NCBI GenBank assembly: GCA_028532985.1
Contig: JANCIK010000002.1
Coordinates: 2,976,001 to 3,040,000, forward strand
Reading direction: 5' to 3'
Length of the DNA stretch: 64,000 bases
Origin: Stropharia rugosoannulata
Taxonomy: Eukaryota > Basidiomycota > Agaricomycetes > Agaricales > Strophariaceae
Under the pieces are notes generated by a model that was given only the letters and a program-made list of their open reading frames with translations, did not search any database and was not told where the DNA came from. The position numbers and the translations under genes are program-made. Below are positions 33,433 through 46,936 of this stretch, piece by piece; position 1 is the first letter of the stretch, and every line of letters begins with the position of its first letter.

Positions 33433-36400
33433 ATCCCCAGTGGATCAGGCCAGCTTCTTGTTCGATACACCCCCCTCTTCTATCACCTCTGCTTCCCATC
33501 GCTCCTCCTTATCACCTTCAGCTGCACGCCAAAACCAGCAGAGGACCTTCTTGTTACTCGCATGCCGATAAAGACCCCTCCATCCATCGTGGTCCGTTTG
33601 ATCCCGTCATCCCTCATTAGCTCTCCGATTAGCTTCGCGCTTGGCAAGTGTCGATGCTGCACTCATGCAACATGCCAGGCAATCAGCGGGAAATGAAGAT
33701 GTGACCATCATCAACAAGCGAACCGGCTGTACCGCGGCTCGAGTGCGAATCGCGACAATCTAACACGCTGAACAACAAGCAAATTAGGACTTGGTACTTC
33801 GCTGTCCACAGCACGCTCAGTCGTGCATATTTATTTTCATGCCATATGTGGTCGTGATAAGTGCGCCACGGCTGATCTGCATGTCTGAAGATGTTATACT
33901 GTTCTACTTCAGTGACCGGATGGCACGATGCTTTCTGTATGACTGGGCTATGTCACCTTGATCATTCATCATCACTATGAGCGGACGCGGTGCTTCAGTC
34001 CAAGTTTGCGTCACGGACAGCACTACTCACATAAAAATCGCCTTCGAAGCCTTGAATGGATGGATTAGTAATTCGGCCCGCAGGTCAGGAAGTCCCCAAT
34101 ACTACGTCTTTTCACTCTTCAGCTTCTGATTCACATACATACCCATCATTTCTGTATTTGCCACTCTTTTGCCATATCTTTCTACCTTCTTGATAACCCA
34201 TGTGATTTTCGTTTGCATTTGGCTCTTGAAGCTGCGCATCTATTCTCCTTGACGTCCTCCTTGTACCCATCGTCCTCTTTCCATGTTGTTTTAGATTCAC
34301 TTGTTGTGAAGCCAATACACAGTTAATCAAGTGTAACTCTGTCATAATGCACTTTTATATACATTATGACAATATCTCCCCTCTATATCTGACCTGAATG
34401 TCGTCTCATCATTTGTAGACTACATTTTTTTTGGATACCTCGCACTTTCGTAAGCCACAATGAGGCACCTTAAGCTAGTATTTCCATAACTTTATTTTAC
34501 TTATGCTTCATTAAATGTCATCCTAAGAGACATGCACTACTTCTCCACTTCTTCTAACATAAATACATCTGTTGACATGTTGTAGAGTATGTTGTAGAGT
34601 ACATCATGACTGCAAAGCCCAACTCGTATCATACGGGGACTCGACGTGGTCAGCTGAAGTCGCATCAAGTTTTGTACCGAACATGATGAATACTGTAAAT
34701 GAGGGAAAGTAACTGGTTGAATGAGAGCTAATCACGACTCGAAGTTATACATAACAGTCTGTTATACCTAAATTTGAGTATGTCTTCGTCTGCAAATCAT
34801 CTAATACAAAATAGAGTATATACTTCGATCACATAGTAGCTTGAGTAAGATTAATCCCCACCCCCACACGTAATTAGTAGCACCGGAACATTGTTGGAGA
34901 GTGTCCAATTAAGAGACAGGCCCCGAGCTTTCCCCGCTCGCGCTCATGTGGTGTGGAAAGTGTTGCGATTGAAAGGAAAATTCAGCTGGTCGGTATGTCA
35001 GTCCTGGTGGCACGATCATTCACACAACAGATGTGCCGGTCAGTCAGTTATTTGCCGTCGCAGAGCATAGGGTATTTTCCGACCAAGTCGCTCGGATTCA
35101 GGTTCTGCACTTTGACAGTACTTAGTAACAGCATGAAGAACCATCTGGACTGACATTGTACTGGACCTTCTACTGTTTGTTGCCGGCTCCTTAACCGGGG
35201 AGTTAGCAAGTAGCTTTGAACGCCTGTAGTACCCGAGAGGTCTTAGTATCAGGACCAAGGAAAGTGTCAGGGTATATATATCATGTCAAGAAGTGGCCGG
35301 CCTCCTAGCAAGTTTTGCTGACAAGATTGCGAAGGCCAACAGAAATATCCCTAGATGCATTCAGACTCTGCGCGGCGAGCGGGACGAGGACCAGATTCCG
35401 GGTATTTCTAGATTATACTAAGACAGGATAAGTCACCGGTCAGGACGAAGGCAGATGATCGCGTCCATCCCGAGTTCCGAGGCATAGAGTGCACACAACG
35501 ACCTGCGTAACGGCACAGGAAACAAATGGAAGCCGGATATGGTGTTTTCTCCACATGCTCGCAGGGTATTGGTTTGTAAGTAAAGCGAAAAGGTTAACCT
35601 TACTTGAAGGCCTGTATTATCTCTGTGGAGACTCGGGATTCAGGCGGTCTCTGACATCGCGCAAGATTGTCCTGGGTTCCTGTGGGATTGCGCCAAGCTT
35701 TAGCTTTCGAGTGGATCGAAAACTTAGGTTTTGTATGTATACATACATGGGGGCAGCGGGCCTAGGCGCCCAAGATGGGAAGTATGATCATCATCGTTGT
35801 GGCACCTACTGCCACTGCTTGAATGCAATTCCTCGGGAAGTACCTTGCTTCACAGCTTCGCCAGGATTGTGTGTCAATATCATTTTTCCATGTTTGGTAT
35901 TAAAGGCTATGTGTTTCGGCGGCTTGCGGCAGGGTTGTAGAGGTAACAAGCCAATGTGCAATTGAGTTTTGCACCTTCGAGACTGCTTTGATGTGCAATA
36001 TTTTTGGGTGAGCTTCTTTGATATTGTACAGTAGGCCTTCAAGAACATATTCTGTGCGGAGGATACTGAACGCCCGAGTGTTCAGCGGAAATGTCAATGA
36101 AATGCTGGATGGAGTCACCAAAACGCCGTTTTGCGTTTCCAAAAATGTACGAGGTCCGATCCTCCCCGTTTCCGAAGAGTTGGACGACTCCCTTCAGGAT
36201 TGCTGACTGATTCTGGTTGCGAGTCACTATCCCAACCAGAGTGACATTGAGGTCCAAGCTCCTAGAAGTACCGATGTTTCGCTAAACATAGCGACCAGGA
36301 AACATGAACATACGGTATCAGAGGGACCTCAAGAGGCAACCACTGCCCGTAACATCCCTACTCCCCCTAATGAGGCAAGACGAGGCGCTGCGCATTCAAC

Positions 36401-37115
36401 AAGTCCATATGCAGTGTAATAGTCCCGCCTTTGACCGAACCTTGACAAAGAAATGGAGATAGGCTTCGTCAGCTTACGAAGTTGGATAGTGCAAAGGGAG
36501 CCTAGAGACTAAACATATGGCGTGGAAACATGAGGTTCTTTGGCAAGGCAGCACTATGTACTTACAGTAGCTTATTCGAAAGGTGTGGTCACTGGTCACT
36601 GTGTGTATACGGGACGGGCGCAAAATGATCCGGACTCACAAGATAAGACATCATTCCGGGCAGCCTGGAGGTCGCATCATCGGGAGCCCGCTTGGTTCGT
36701 CGGGAGCAGATCTGAGCAAATGCTGGCATGAACTGGCCTGACTACTTCAAGAACTTGGCAATTTGTCATGATTGTCACTTATGTAAGCTGCGTTGAATAA
36801 GCAAATTTGTATCAGACAGTCTCCGAGTCGTTCAAGCCTCAGGGGATAAGCCATCTCACCAAACCCTGTGCTCAACTTGCAAAGCAGCATGATTGCAAAT
36901 GCTAGCATTAAACAAAGTTTATTGTAGAAAGTGACAAGAGATGATGCGGTACGTGGTATATGTTTACATTAATACAAATATGCTACAATGAGTAAGATAT
37001 GCGGTAATAATACAGTGACCTAAGAGTACATATTAAACAAAAATAACAGCGTTGTGTAGATGATAGCAGGAAAGGTGGCAAGAAAAAGGAAGAGACGCAA
37101 CGAATATTGGATGGA
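33433..37115. other. Gene-free interval of about 3.7 kb
   Basis: Largest candidates are a 158-aa frame at 35489-35965 (+) and a 77-aa frame at 34112-34345 (-). Neither has family features, and both lie in sequence with equally long frames on the other strand. No transposon motif, tRNA-like structure or tandem array was seen. The region separates two convergent genes, so no protein-gene promoter is required here. Confidence 0.4.
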
Positions 37116-39142
37116 TCAGAAGCTCGAGGTGCTGATAACTGTAGATCCAGCTCGAGCTTGAATGAACCATTCATCTGTGTCAATGTCCGGAAGACTGTCT
37201 GTATCAAAGTCATCGTCATATGAAGAAATAAAGAACTTAGTCGCAGGCTTGGTATATGACTGCTCTTCTGCATGGTCAGCATAGATAGACGAATTCAAAG
37301 CAGGTATTTTATAGTCTTTGTAGCCACCATTGCCATCCACAATATTCTCGTCAGTAGTATCTGCCGTCGCAGAGAAGAAGCCACTACCAATCCTTTGCAA
37401 GGTTGGTGTCCTCGGGCCAGATGACTCCGTGTCAGAGTCGGATAGTTCGTCCGTAATGTCAAAGGAACCATGTTCATTGTAGGTGGTAGCATCTCTCGCA
37501 TAAGAGTGCCCATAGTATGTGGTGCTATAGGTGAGGGGCACAGTCAGAAGATTGGAGTCCTGTACAATGTTGACATAGGGCGCCATGGCCGCGGGGTCAT
37601 TTTCAGGAGCGAGATGGATGATGATATGGGGAACAGTAAAGGGAACGTCGGATTGGATGACAAAGGAAGTACGCGGGCAACGAAGACTCGTATCTGCCAA
37701 AATGAACTTCGTTCCTGTCAGACGTTGATAAGAGTGGCGCTGAGAGAAAGATTTACCTTAGCAGGATCAATCCACTCAAATGGACGATCAACCGATTCAA
37801 AGACGCTGGGCTTGTTATACCGCTCTTGCCAGGTAGTCGCTTTCAAGGTCACTGTGGCAAATGCCTAATCTAGTAGTTAGTATGTTTAATTAAAAGCGAA
37901 TTATATTTACGTACAGCAAGCTTGTGAGAGTGAACCGTAAGGATATGCGTCAAATCATTGACAAAACTTCCCCAGTTATCCTGTAGGCCAGAAATGAACA
38001 AATGTATATGAAATCAGGTTGGGACATACCTCATCCTCTGGCACTTGTGGAATTTCTGTTGTGCCCGCATATACAGAGCTTTCTAAAACGGAGTTGTCTA
38101 AAACGTCTTCATGCTGTGCAGGGAAGTGTGGCACATCCTGTTGTTGTTGACTGGCATAGAACATGCTTGTATATTCATCGTACGTAGGCAACCTGCACGT
38201 CGCTCCAAAGCAAGGAGGGACCGGAATCCATGGCCAGTACTGTATCCCTGCACGATTATCTTCCATTGTCTTGAAATTCGCCCACGAATCCTCTGCTGGA
38301 GTAATCACGATATGTGGTGCATTTACTGGGTCTAGAGAATCTAAAACAATGTTGTGGGGTTCGCGGCGGAAGCGTTCTAATACCATCTACAGAGAGTTAA
38401 CAACGAGGACAAACAGGATAGCTCGATGACTCACATGTGGGTCACTAGGCCTATCAGAGGCGTCCACAATGACCGGTGGAGCGTTGCATAGCTGTGGATA
38501 GCAATATCAATAAGCAATGTGGGTGAGACAGGGAAAAAGGAACTTACCCTGTCGAACATTGCCAGTGAGCTCTTCGACCGACGTCCCAATGACCCGCCCG
38601 GGCTGTCTTCCGTGATACTGGGTGCATCCCACATGGTACGAATCTCACATGAGGCGTCATGAATAGAAATATGTTCGTCCGAGGGCGGACAAGGGCAAGG
38701 AAAGTGGTCCATTGTTTTTGAGCTTTGTCGAGAGCGATAGCTATGCGCTATGAAGGCACTGGGCGACAGACAGCCGTAGACATCCTAAATAAAAGAATGC
38801 AGGATAAATGATTAACTGACATTAATGAGTGGCATTTCCGAGGAAAGCGCGCACCGTAGGCAAGTTATCCTGTCCGCTAGCATTCTGCGCTGATATGCCC
38901 ACCTGATAGCACTCGAGATATCCAGCTGGCGATGGCTCATGGGTTGATGATGTAGTCGATTGGGAGGCTTTGTATTGGGAACGGTCTGTTGATGGCCACG
39001 TGACCTCATTACAAGGGGCCATAACTGGTGAGAGAGGATCGACCAAGTCGTGTGTGGCACTGACAAGGGAGGGGCTGGGGGAAGAATAGTGGGGAGGGGG
39101 ACTGGGGAGGTCTGTTGTGGTATGAAAGGTACCAGACAGCAT
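37116..39142 (-). CDS. Unrecognised 567-aa protein
   Basis: Seven exons, all joined at codon boundaries (38855-39142, 38548-38784, 38435-38491, 38030-38386, 37915-37980, 37757-37864, 37116-37706). The N-terminal 180 residues are Ser/Pro/Thr-rich and disordered. The middle looks folded: WANFKTMEDNRAGIQYWPWI, PTYDEYTSMFYASQ, GSFVNDLTHILTVHSHKLA, ATVTLKATTWQERYNKPSVF, FEWIDPAKFILADTSLR, CPRTSFVIQSDVPFTVPHII. The C-terminus is acidic (SYDDDFDTDSLPDIDTDEWF). I cannot assign a family. No signal peptide or membrane segment is visible. The clean splicing over seven exons argues strongly that it is real. Confidence 0.8.
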
Positions 39143-39157
39143 GGGGTCGCCCTGCAG

Positions 39158-39228
39158 CTGAGTAAAAATAAAGAGCTGTGCCCGAAACCGGAATGACGGA
39201 CAATTTAAACGTCACGACCGCAACTCAC
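39158..39228 (-). promoter_or_regulatory. Probable 5' UTR intron of the 567-aa gene
   Basis: Read on the minus strand, a strong donor (gtgagt at 39228) and acceptor (tttttactcag ending at 39158) bracket 71 bp just upstream of the ATG at 39142. No ATG is seen in the exon before it, so I interpret it as an intron in the leader. The rest of 39143-39842 holds promoter sequence and the 3' end of the downstream-oriented SDR gene. Confidence 0.5.
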
Positions 39229-39842
39229 GACCGTCGCGTCGGTGATGAATACCCTCGGCGTGTTACAGCTAATCGCTGCGGATAGAAAATGGAGACGGTC
39301 GCGGGAGAGGAAAGGAGACGCGTTGGACGCTTATATGTTGGTGGAAGAAAGAAAGAAAGTAATTGCTAGGCCACGCTACGCTGTCTCCGAGGATGTTGCT
39401 TGTGGCGTTGTGTGCGTGCGAATTTAACCTAAGCGCCTTGTGCCGCAGATATTTCCCATAAAGGGTACTCGGGGAAGTACCCGATGACCGCATAGGGGTT
39501 CATGTAGCCTTTGTCCTGCAAGAAACACCGCACTTCCGTAATCCTCGACCAACGCAATTGCCTCTGAGTTTACACTTAACATGTTATGCCTTCTTATTTA
39601 CAACCCGGTCACAAAGGGCAAAGAAAATTGTTGAAAAATTTGCAGTGCGCTTGAATAAGTAACAATGAGAATGTCAAGCTTCCGTCACAATCAATCTGGC
39701 CCGCGGGCGCTGTCAAGCACGTATATCACAAGCAAACAACGACCAACCGATCCATTGATGGTCTAAAACAACATTGAAGTCGGCCTTTCAAAAGACAGCC
39801 TGCAAAAGAGTATATATTAATGAGTGAGACTCGTACGTTGTC

Positions 39843-41454
39843 TTAGTCCTTTTCTGCAGCAAGCTCGGGTGTATGAAGACCTTCGTCTGGACGGCGACCA
39901 GAGACTTTGACGAAAGATTTCATAGCATAGTCTGCGCCTGAGATCTAACAGAACATTCAGATCAGTCAATATAATTCGAAAGGAAAATAGCCCACATACC
40001 CATTGAGCGAAATCGCGGAGGAAGCTTGGGCATAGCCTGACGATTGGCATAAAGTGAACAAAGAACGGAAGCAAAATTGTTTGCGAATGCTGATCATCAA
40101 GGGCAGCGATGATCCGTTTCACTACTGCAACTGGTTGAACTGATGGGGCGAGAAACCTGAACCAGGAATAATTCGGCAGGGTAACAGTCTGGAACATAGA
40201 GGTCGTCACATGGCCGGGACAGACCAAAGTAGTGCGGATGTTAGGACATTTGTACCTATAACGGGGTATTTGAGCATCATTAACACAGTCTATACAACAG
40301 GACATTACCTCTTGTCAAGTTCATATCTCAAGGACTCGTGTAAGCCGATAACCGCTGCCTTAGAGGCACAATAATCCGCTGATGTATGGAGGTTATTTAA
40401 GAGCGTAACCGCCCAGGAAGCTTACTTACACATTTGAGCGACACCAGTCAACCCCATTGACGATGACATAGTAACCTAAAATAGGCATGTCAGTAATTGC
40501 AGGAGGCGCCTGTGCATTAGAAAAGTAGCTACAATATGTCCCGACTTCGCTTTGATGAGGTACGGGAGAAACGCTTTCAAAACCCAGAAATGCGCCAGAG
40601 TATTTGTACCGAATGTCCTACCAAAAGATCAATAGCTGTACGCGCATGATCGAAGTGTAACTTACTGGTTTAGATCTGCAGGAGACAAGTCAATGAGGAG
40701 TTTCCCTTGCACGACACCGGCATTATTGACAATCATTGTAGGCTCTCCTATCTTAATATTCCTGTTTCAGGTAAGTAATATTACTTAGAACTTGTATGGC
40801 TTACCTCTTCAATGACCTTCTTGGACACAGCTTCCACTTCTTCCCATTTCGAAACATCACACTTGTAATAAGTTATGTTATCTGTGAGTGAAAGACGTTA
40901 TCAGTTACATATTTCAAGCATGGCTCAGAGAGCGTACAATTCTCAGTTTGGATAGGCTTAACATCCAGTACAACCACTGTTACATTGCGGACGGCCAAAG
41001 TGTTTGCCAGAAGTTCACCAATGCCCGATGAGCCGCCCGTTACTACAACAATCTGCTCGCTCCAATCCAGTCTTTTGGGAGCAAAAAATAGGCTTCCTTG
41101 ATTGCGGTATAGTATCGAGTACCACTTTACAAACCCTGCAAGTCTCGTTAGCTGAAAAGTAAAAAGAAGAACATTGCCGAATAGCACCAACAAAATAAGG
41201 ATATGAGGACCCAGAACACGGATGAAAGAACGATGACAGGGTCGGTGAGTTTGGATCCTTGGAAGAAGTAGAAGACGGGTATGAAGAATACGAAGAAAGG
41301 GCCTGCGACATAACTTTAGTACGTACGCCATACGAGATGCGCAGCGAAGCTTACTGAAAGCGGTGTTTGCCAGCACCTGCACCACAAGATCGACATCGAG
41401 GTTGTCGAAGATTGGAGTGCCATCGGGTTGGTAGGTAGAGGTAGAGGAATCCAT
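39843..41454 (-). CDS. Membrane-associated short-chain dehydrogenase (SDR16C / RDH10-like)
   Basis: NAD(P)-dependent oxidoreductase of the classical SDR fold, probably acting on a lipid or retinoid-like alcohol at the ER. Ten exons give 375 aa. Hydrophobic N-terminal segment FFVFFIPVFYFF; cofactor motif VVVTGGSSGIGELLA; VVVLDVKP with an acidic end after beta-2; CDVSKWEEV; VNNAGVV; the active Ser in TMSSSMG; and YCASK as the YxxxK pair. The order and N-terminal anchor resemble animal RDH10/SDR16C enzymes. The first two introns (41303-41354 and 41152-41210) fall in the membrane-anchor part and the second gives a misleading continuous frame upstream of the true sequence. The substrate cannot be read from sequence. 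Confidence 0.9.
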
Positions 41455-42220
41455 TTAAAAGATAGGAAATAAGGCGCAGCCTTTAAAGATGATTAAGGAA
41501 GAGAACAGAAAAGATAAAATGGTAAGGTATGCATTCCTCGGACGGTCATGATCTCAACTGTCAGGGGTTTGATGGCATAACACATCACACTCTCACGAGT
41601 TATGTAAACCCAGCTCGGACCATCACCCTCATGGTCCATGCTCAAGCGCTCATCGACATCCACTACTGCTTGTTCACTGCACTCCCTTGACTCAATGCAT
41701 GTCTACTGAAAAACGTGTTATGCTTTGAAGTCGTCTTCTATGATGCGCTATACACAAACGACAACTTGTGCTAAAGCTTGCCAATTAGTGCCAGAAATTT
41801 GCCAGCAATTTCAAAACAAAATGATGCTACTACTTATCGTTCAGAATTGTCGACCTCCTCCGTACAAGTGCTAATACCCTTAGCTATCTACTTCTAAAAC
41901 TGTGTCTATCACGTCTGATCCACTATAAACTTTTCTGCCTATCTACTGTGCTTTGTTCTAGCCAACAAGTTTTATGCTTCGACAGAAAACCTGGAAGAAC
42001 TAGAATGCAGCTACATTATCACAAATTGTCTTATTCGTTCTGCTTCCTTCAAGTATCATAGCCTTGTTTACATGAACTAGCGCTATCCATCAGGAAAAAA
42101 CGTCTTGTAGTGCAGGTGTCACGCTGTCAGCATATTGTGATCGTTACAAAAGTCGACCGCTTTAACTGATCTGTCACTTTGCTGTATACTACGCTCTCGT
42201 CTGTACCCGCTAGTAGTCTG
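41455..42220. other. Divergent promoter region
   Basis: 766 bp between the SDR gene and the 1103-aa gene, which point away from each other. No coding signal. CT-rich patches are present toward both starts. I infer two promoters. Confidence 0.45.
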
Positions 42221-45200
42221 ATGGGTAATGTCAATGAAAGCCAGGAGCGTGAAGATGCTTCTCTCTCTGAAGAATCGACGGATGCATCAAGCCCTGCATC
42301 CGTATGCGAAAGCGATGAAGCATTCTTCGATTCCAGTCTAGTGCGTTGTGCGGAGCCATCCTCTAAATTTTTGGTCTGAATTGCATCTCGCCATTGTAGG
42401 AGCAGGACGCCTTGAACGCGGACATCCCGATTAAATTAGTACGAGTCTCTGGGCCTTTCTCATTGTTGTTCCCTTACCAATTAATCCGCTTTAGTTTCTT
42501 GGGCCTCCATGCGATGATTCGGAAATGGCGTCAACAGCCTCAGGCATGTCCACTGTCGAAGCGCCTTTAGAAGTAAGCTTCTTCCTTCTCCGCTCTTTTT
42601 TCGACGACTTCATGCTAACTGAAGTTGTAGGCGGGGGAGGCGCTTATGGAAATCAGTGAAGGGAACTCCTATGCTGAACTTCCCCGGGAGGATTCTTTTC
42701 CTCTGCCTGAATCAGTTCTTCCGAACTCTTTTGATCTTCTAGCAGAGTCATGCCCTAGTGTTTTGGACGATCTTCATTCATCCGAATCGTCACATATTCC
42801 ACAACTACACAGCGTTGGCTTAATCAATGTTAAGGTACGCATATATTCCATTCGCTTCGCTTCAAAGCGTATCTGACATGTCTACAGAATGATACATATT
42901 CTTTATTACACCAGTGTCACGAAGTAATCGAAACCGCCCATGTAGACGACTGCTCTAAGGGCGCAATTTTAGCACTAGAAGTGCCTGATCAAGAAAAGTA
43001 CCTTGAATCAGAAGCAGCCATTGATATGCGCAGGACAGATGGACCCAATTTTTCACCAGCATCATTGCACGCATTCGAGACACTTGTTCCTATCGAGGGC
43101 GATAAACTCGATTTGGAGGTAGATGGTTCACCCGCAATAGCATGTTTTGAAGGCGTTGTTCCACCACTATTTATCTCTAATCATATTCTCGATCAAAGTA
43201 CGCCCAAGGAGCGCGATCCCGAAGCTTCGTTCGTTGGACAGCATATGTCTTCTGATGATTCACTTTCAGATGTCGAACTAAATCTTCCGTTCGGCTTTGA
43301 TTCGTCTAATACCATCTTCGCGTCCAGCCCAATTCTTATTCAGGATGTTTTAACAACGGGGGACGACACAGACGTCACTCTGTGTGCACTACAAATTGGC
43401 GATGGCGGCATTCATGAAGAAACCGAGTTTAAGCCTGATCCACTCATCCAGTCAAACGATATTCTCGGCGCTCTACTAGAGCCAAACGCTGATACTGTAA
43501 GTTTTCAATTCAATTTTAAGTCGTTGTAAAAGTCTGATCGTCTTTTGAAAAGTCAAATGAGCTACCCAGAGTCACTCCGACCGCTCCATTGGACTGCGAC
43601 AGCATATTTGCTCCGTCAATTGAATCGGTCGCCAAAGATAATATACCATACCGACAGCTTGCCGAAAATGATTTAATCATATCCTCCGGCGCACAGGATT
43701 GCGATGTTTTTACTGAACCAGAGTCGTCACCGGAAATTGAGGCTGCTTGCGACGCTCTAAATGGACCTAGCATGAGCACTATAACAGAATATGGATCTCC
43801 GACTGGTCATGAGTTTATGATCCCTTTACCTCCTAGCCCAACCTCGACGCATCATGAACTCGGCGAATTCACTGAGCTGTTGGTGACTCAAAAGCATTCG
43901 ACTGAAACGAGCGATCATGCTGAGCTGCAGGCGGGTACAACGATTCAGCTCATCGATCAGTTCGTCACAGCAAGTGCGATCCTGGATTGTAGTAAGCCTA
44001 CAAATAACCTTTTTGCTACTACCGTAGCCTTGGAAAATCCTACTAGCTCGATTACACGATCGCTTCATACAGAAGATTACCCCAACTGGGCTGTTGCTCC
44101 TGTTTCTCCCGTTGATGCAAAATCGACACCGTCGAAAAGATTTGCAAAATCTGATGAAAAGCGCATTTCCAATGGCAAAGGGAAACAAAAGAAGGACGAT
44201 CCAATCCCGAAAAAGAAGGTTGTCAAATTCGAGGATCCTCCGGTGTCTTCGTCCATCGCGAAATCGGCATGCGATGATAGCCCATATATGCAGACGCGGG
44301 CGCCTACACCACCTCGGTCAAGTTCGGTTGGGAAAGTGCGGCGCCCTCGTGGTGCTTCTGTATCCATGCTTGTTGATACTCCGGCACCGAAAGCAATTTC
44401 TACGAAGGGTGGTCATGCCTTCTCTCGTATATCTGAGCCTCCAGCAACTAAAATGTCTCGTTCTTACTCCATGTCTGTTTCAAGTGGACCCTCGAGAAAA
44501 GAAGAATCTGTGGAGGATAAAATCGCAGCTATTATCCTTGAAACTCGGCGCTCTAGACCCGGGAAAGGACAGACAGTGGCCAGAACGAAAACCCCAAACC
44601 CCTTGGAGGTGGCTAAGTCTATACCTGAAATTAGGATATCACCTCCGACGTCTGCAGGTGAATCTAGCAAGAAAGACCAGTTCCACAGGGAAGGTCGAGT
44701 TTCTTGGCCTGCATCCGAGGAGAATGAACAATCTACTGCGCGGCCGCCATTGCCGTGGAGGACTGGAATTGGCAGAGCTCTGACCACTCATTTGGCCACG
44801 GCACCGGCTTCATCTACTAGATCATGGAGTGACGTTGACAAGCGGGATCATGGTGATTTTACCTTGAAACAAGATGTGTTCAAGGGCACAACCCTTCAAT
44901 TTGGACATGATGATTTTCGGCTCCATAGCTTCGAGCGTGATGGACCCGTTAAGGTTAACTTACCAACCCCGTCAAAGACCCGAAACAACTTGCAGATATT
45001 GCAGGCGCCCACTATCGGAAAGATAGCCAGTGTGGGCAATATAACGTCTCAGCCAACTTTTCAATCTAGCATTCCCGTCTCAAATAAAGTCTTCGCTAAC
45101 AAGGCTGTCGGCCCAGAAGAGTCCGAAACCGCATTTCTCGCAACAAGCGTGAAGCAGTCGAACAAAGCTAGTTGGCAGAGTATAACTACACTCACCTCTC

Positions 45201-45814
45201 GAACTGATCACAGTGGGTCCTTTGATCATCCTTCGACTACGACCTTTTCCCGTCTTGGCCACCGAAACGATGCAAGCAGCCAAGCTCCCAGACCACCGCA
45301 GAATACGCCTGTCACACCCCAGCAGTCTACAACCTTTTCTAGGATGCCAAATTATGCGCATGAGTTCAGTTGGGGCAATCAGTCTGGTGGTGAGTATTCT
45401 TCGACCTTCCCTCAGACCCGAGTGCCCGATGTTGCACCCGCTTTCCCCCTCCAAACAATTGCTGGTAGTCATGAACGTATGCTACATCAACCTAGACAGC
45501 AATTGAACACCCATGATTTAATCAACCTCAACCACTGGTATGCTCAAGGCCAGCAACCGCGCGCACGCGGTCAAGTCGAACGCACCACTTTGAATCGGCA
45601 TGCGTCTATGGTGTTCCCGAACCAAATTCAAAGAGTTAACCATCAGGAAACCGTCGACGGTTGGAGGAGCAGTTACAACATGCCGTATCAATCACACCAG
45701 ATGAACACAGCCCCACAAAATCACAGGCGCCCAGTTTACGAATCGACACTTCCGACTGATACAATACAGTCCAATCAGCAGTACCCGTCCCGAAGAGTAT
45801 CGGACCGACGTTAG
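42221..45814 (+). CDS. Large disordered Ser/Pro-rich protein, unrecognised
   Basis: Six exons, every junction at a codon boundary (42221-42340, 42400-42438, 42495-42572, 42631-42834, 42888-43496, 43553-45814), give 1103 aa. The first half is acidic and Ser/Glu-rich (SLSEESTDASSPASV, ESPCSD-like repeats without strict periodicity). A lysine patch KKKVVKFEDPP near residue 560 is followed by Arg/Ser/Pro-rich sequence (TRAPTPPRSSS, GKVRRPRGASVS) and a Gln/Asn-rich tail. No globular domain, membrane segment or signal peptide is evident. The lysine and arginine patches and disorder suggest a nuclear or cytoskeletal scaffold, but that is a guess. Confidence 0.78.
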
Positions 45815-46264
45815 AGAAAAGTATCGCTCCCAATAAAGACATAATGCGCACCCTGACCAATAAAGCGAACCTCCTAGTTTAGACCTACCGTTAATACCGC
45901 TTTCCCGCTTTGCAGATGCTGTCACCCTCGTTGTTTTCCGTTAGCTGGTATCGTCACGCAAATACTGTAAATTGTAATGTTATGAATACAAGTGTTGTAT
46001 CAATACCTCTATGATGGCTAGAGAGAAAAAAGTGTGGATGAGAACAAAATCATGATGTCGAAATCAAATGGTATCAGAACAAAGTTCGGAAAGTGAGCGA
46101 TAGCGATTTTATAGCGCAGGTCGTCAGCAGAAAGGCGTGCGCGCTGCGCACGGCAAGCGTTCTGGACGCACCGTCATCACTGCTGGCAAGACAACGGAAA
46201 GAGTGGGTGGACCAAGGGCAAAAAAGAAAGGTTGATGCGCTTGATAGACATGAAGCAGAAAAGG
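45815..46264. other. Convergent 3' region
   Basis: 450 bp between the stop codons of the 1103-aa gene and the CAP gene. No coding or structural signal recognised. Confidence 0.4.
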
Positions 46265-46936
46265 TCAGACTTGGACATTTTCACTAAAATCATTTTGTTG
46301 GTTGACATGGCATGAACCGGAAAAACACGAGGTATACTCACGGCGCTTCTCCTATGACATTCCCCACAGGGTCGTACAGGCATACATAGAGCGATGCAGC
46401 CCCCAGAGATTTGTCAAAAATGTCGTCGCACTGAGAAACGGCACAGCCGAGTTGAGTGGTAGATTTCCAGACAACTTGCGTGAAGAGAAGATAAGAAGGA
46501 TCGGCAGGGTTGTATTGTGCTAGTGGCGTGCCGACGCGTCAGTGACTAATTCTAATGAAAGGATATTAAAGCACCTACCTTGGTCAGATACAAATTGTGC
46601 TACTGCAGAGAATATAGAGAAGTCGCCAGTACCGGCAACTATGTTCTCGCCGTAGGGCACGTCGCTCAACACGCCGTCGGTGTGCTTGAACTGGCACTGA
46701 TCTGCCCACGACTCGGCCTTCTGCGCCAGGGTCGGCGACCACTGGAGGGCAGTCGCGTTGTGGGCGGCGCGAATGACGTTGTGCGCGTTGAGGAAGGCGG
46801 ATATCTGGCGCTGCGATCCGCGGTTGGAAATGGAGTTCTCAGAGTCGAGCAGAAAGTCGAGCGGTATTGCGGTGGCTGCGAGCGGGCCGAGGAAGAAAAG
46901 AAAGGAGAGCGCGTAGAAGAGGGCGGTGGCGAGCAT
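46265..46936 (-). CDS. PRY1: Secreted CAP-superfamily (SCP/PR-1) protein
   Basis: Small extracellular protein of the CAP fold, a family that includes yeast Pry sterol/lipid exporters and plant PR-1. Three exons (46579-46936, 46342-46519, 46265-46283) give 184 aa. A signal peptide is clear (ATALFYALSFLFFLGPLAAT). CAP motifs follow: FLNAHNVIRAAHNATALQWS, AESWADQCQFKHTDG, YGENIVAGTG, TQVVWKSTTQLGCAVSQC and YVCLYDPVGN. The two His and two Glu of the CAP cavity appear to be present. No extra domain or GPI signal; the protein ends soon after the fold. Whether it binds sterols or acts as an effector cannot be told. Confidence 0.92.

Noticed and set aside
35489..35965. 158-aa frame as a lone gene in the 3.7-kb gap
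   Set aside because: Composition is random-like and Cys-rich, with no signal peptide pattern, homologous motif or splice partners.
28513..37115. Transposable element remnants in the two gene-free intervals
   Set aside because: I looked for reverse transcriptase, integrase or transposase motifs, long terminal repeats and target-site duplications and saw none.
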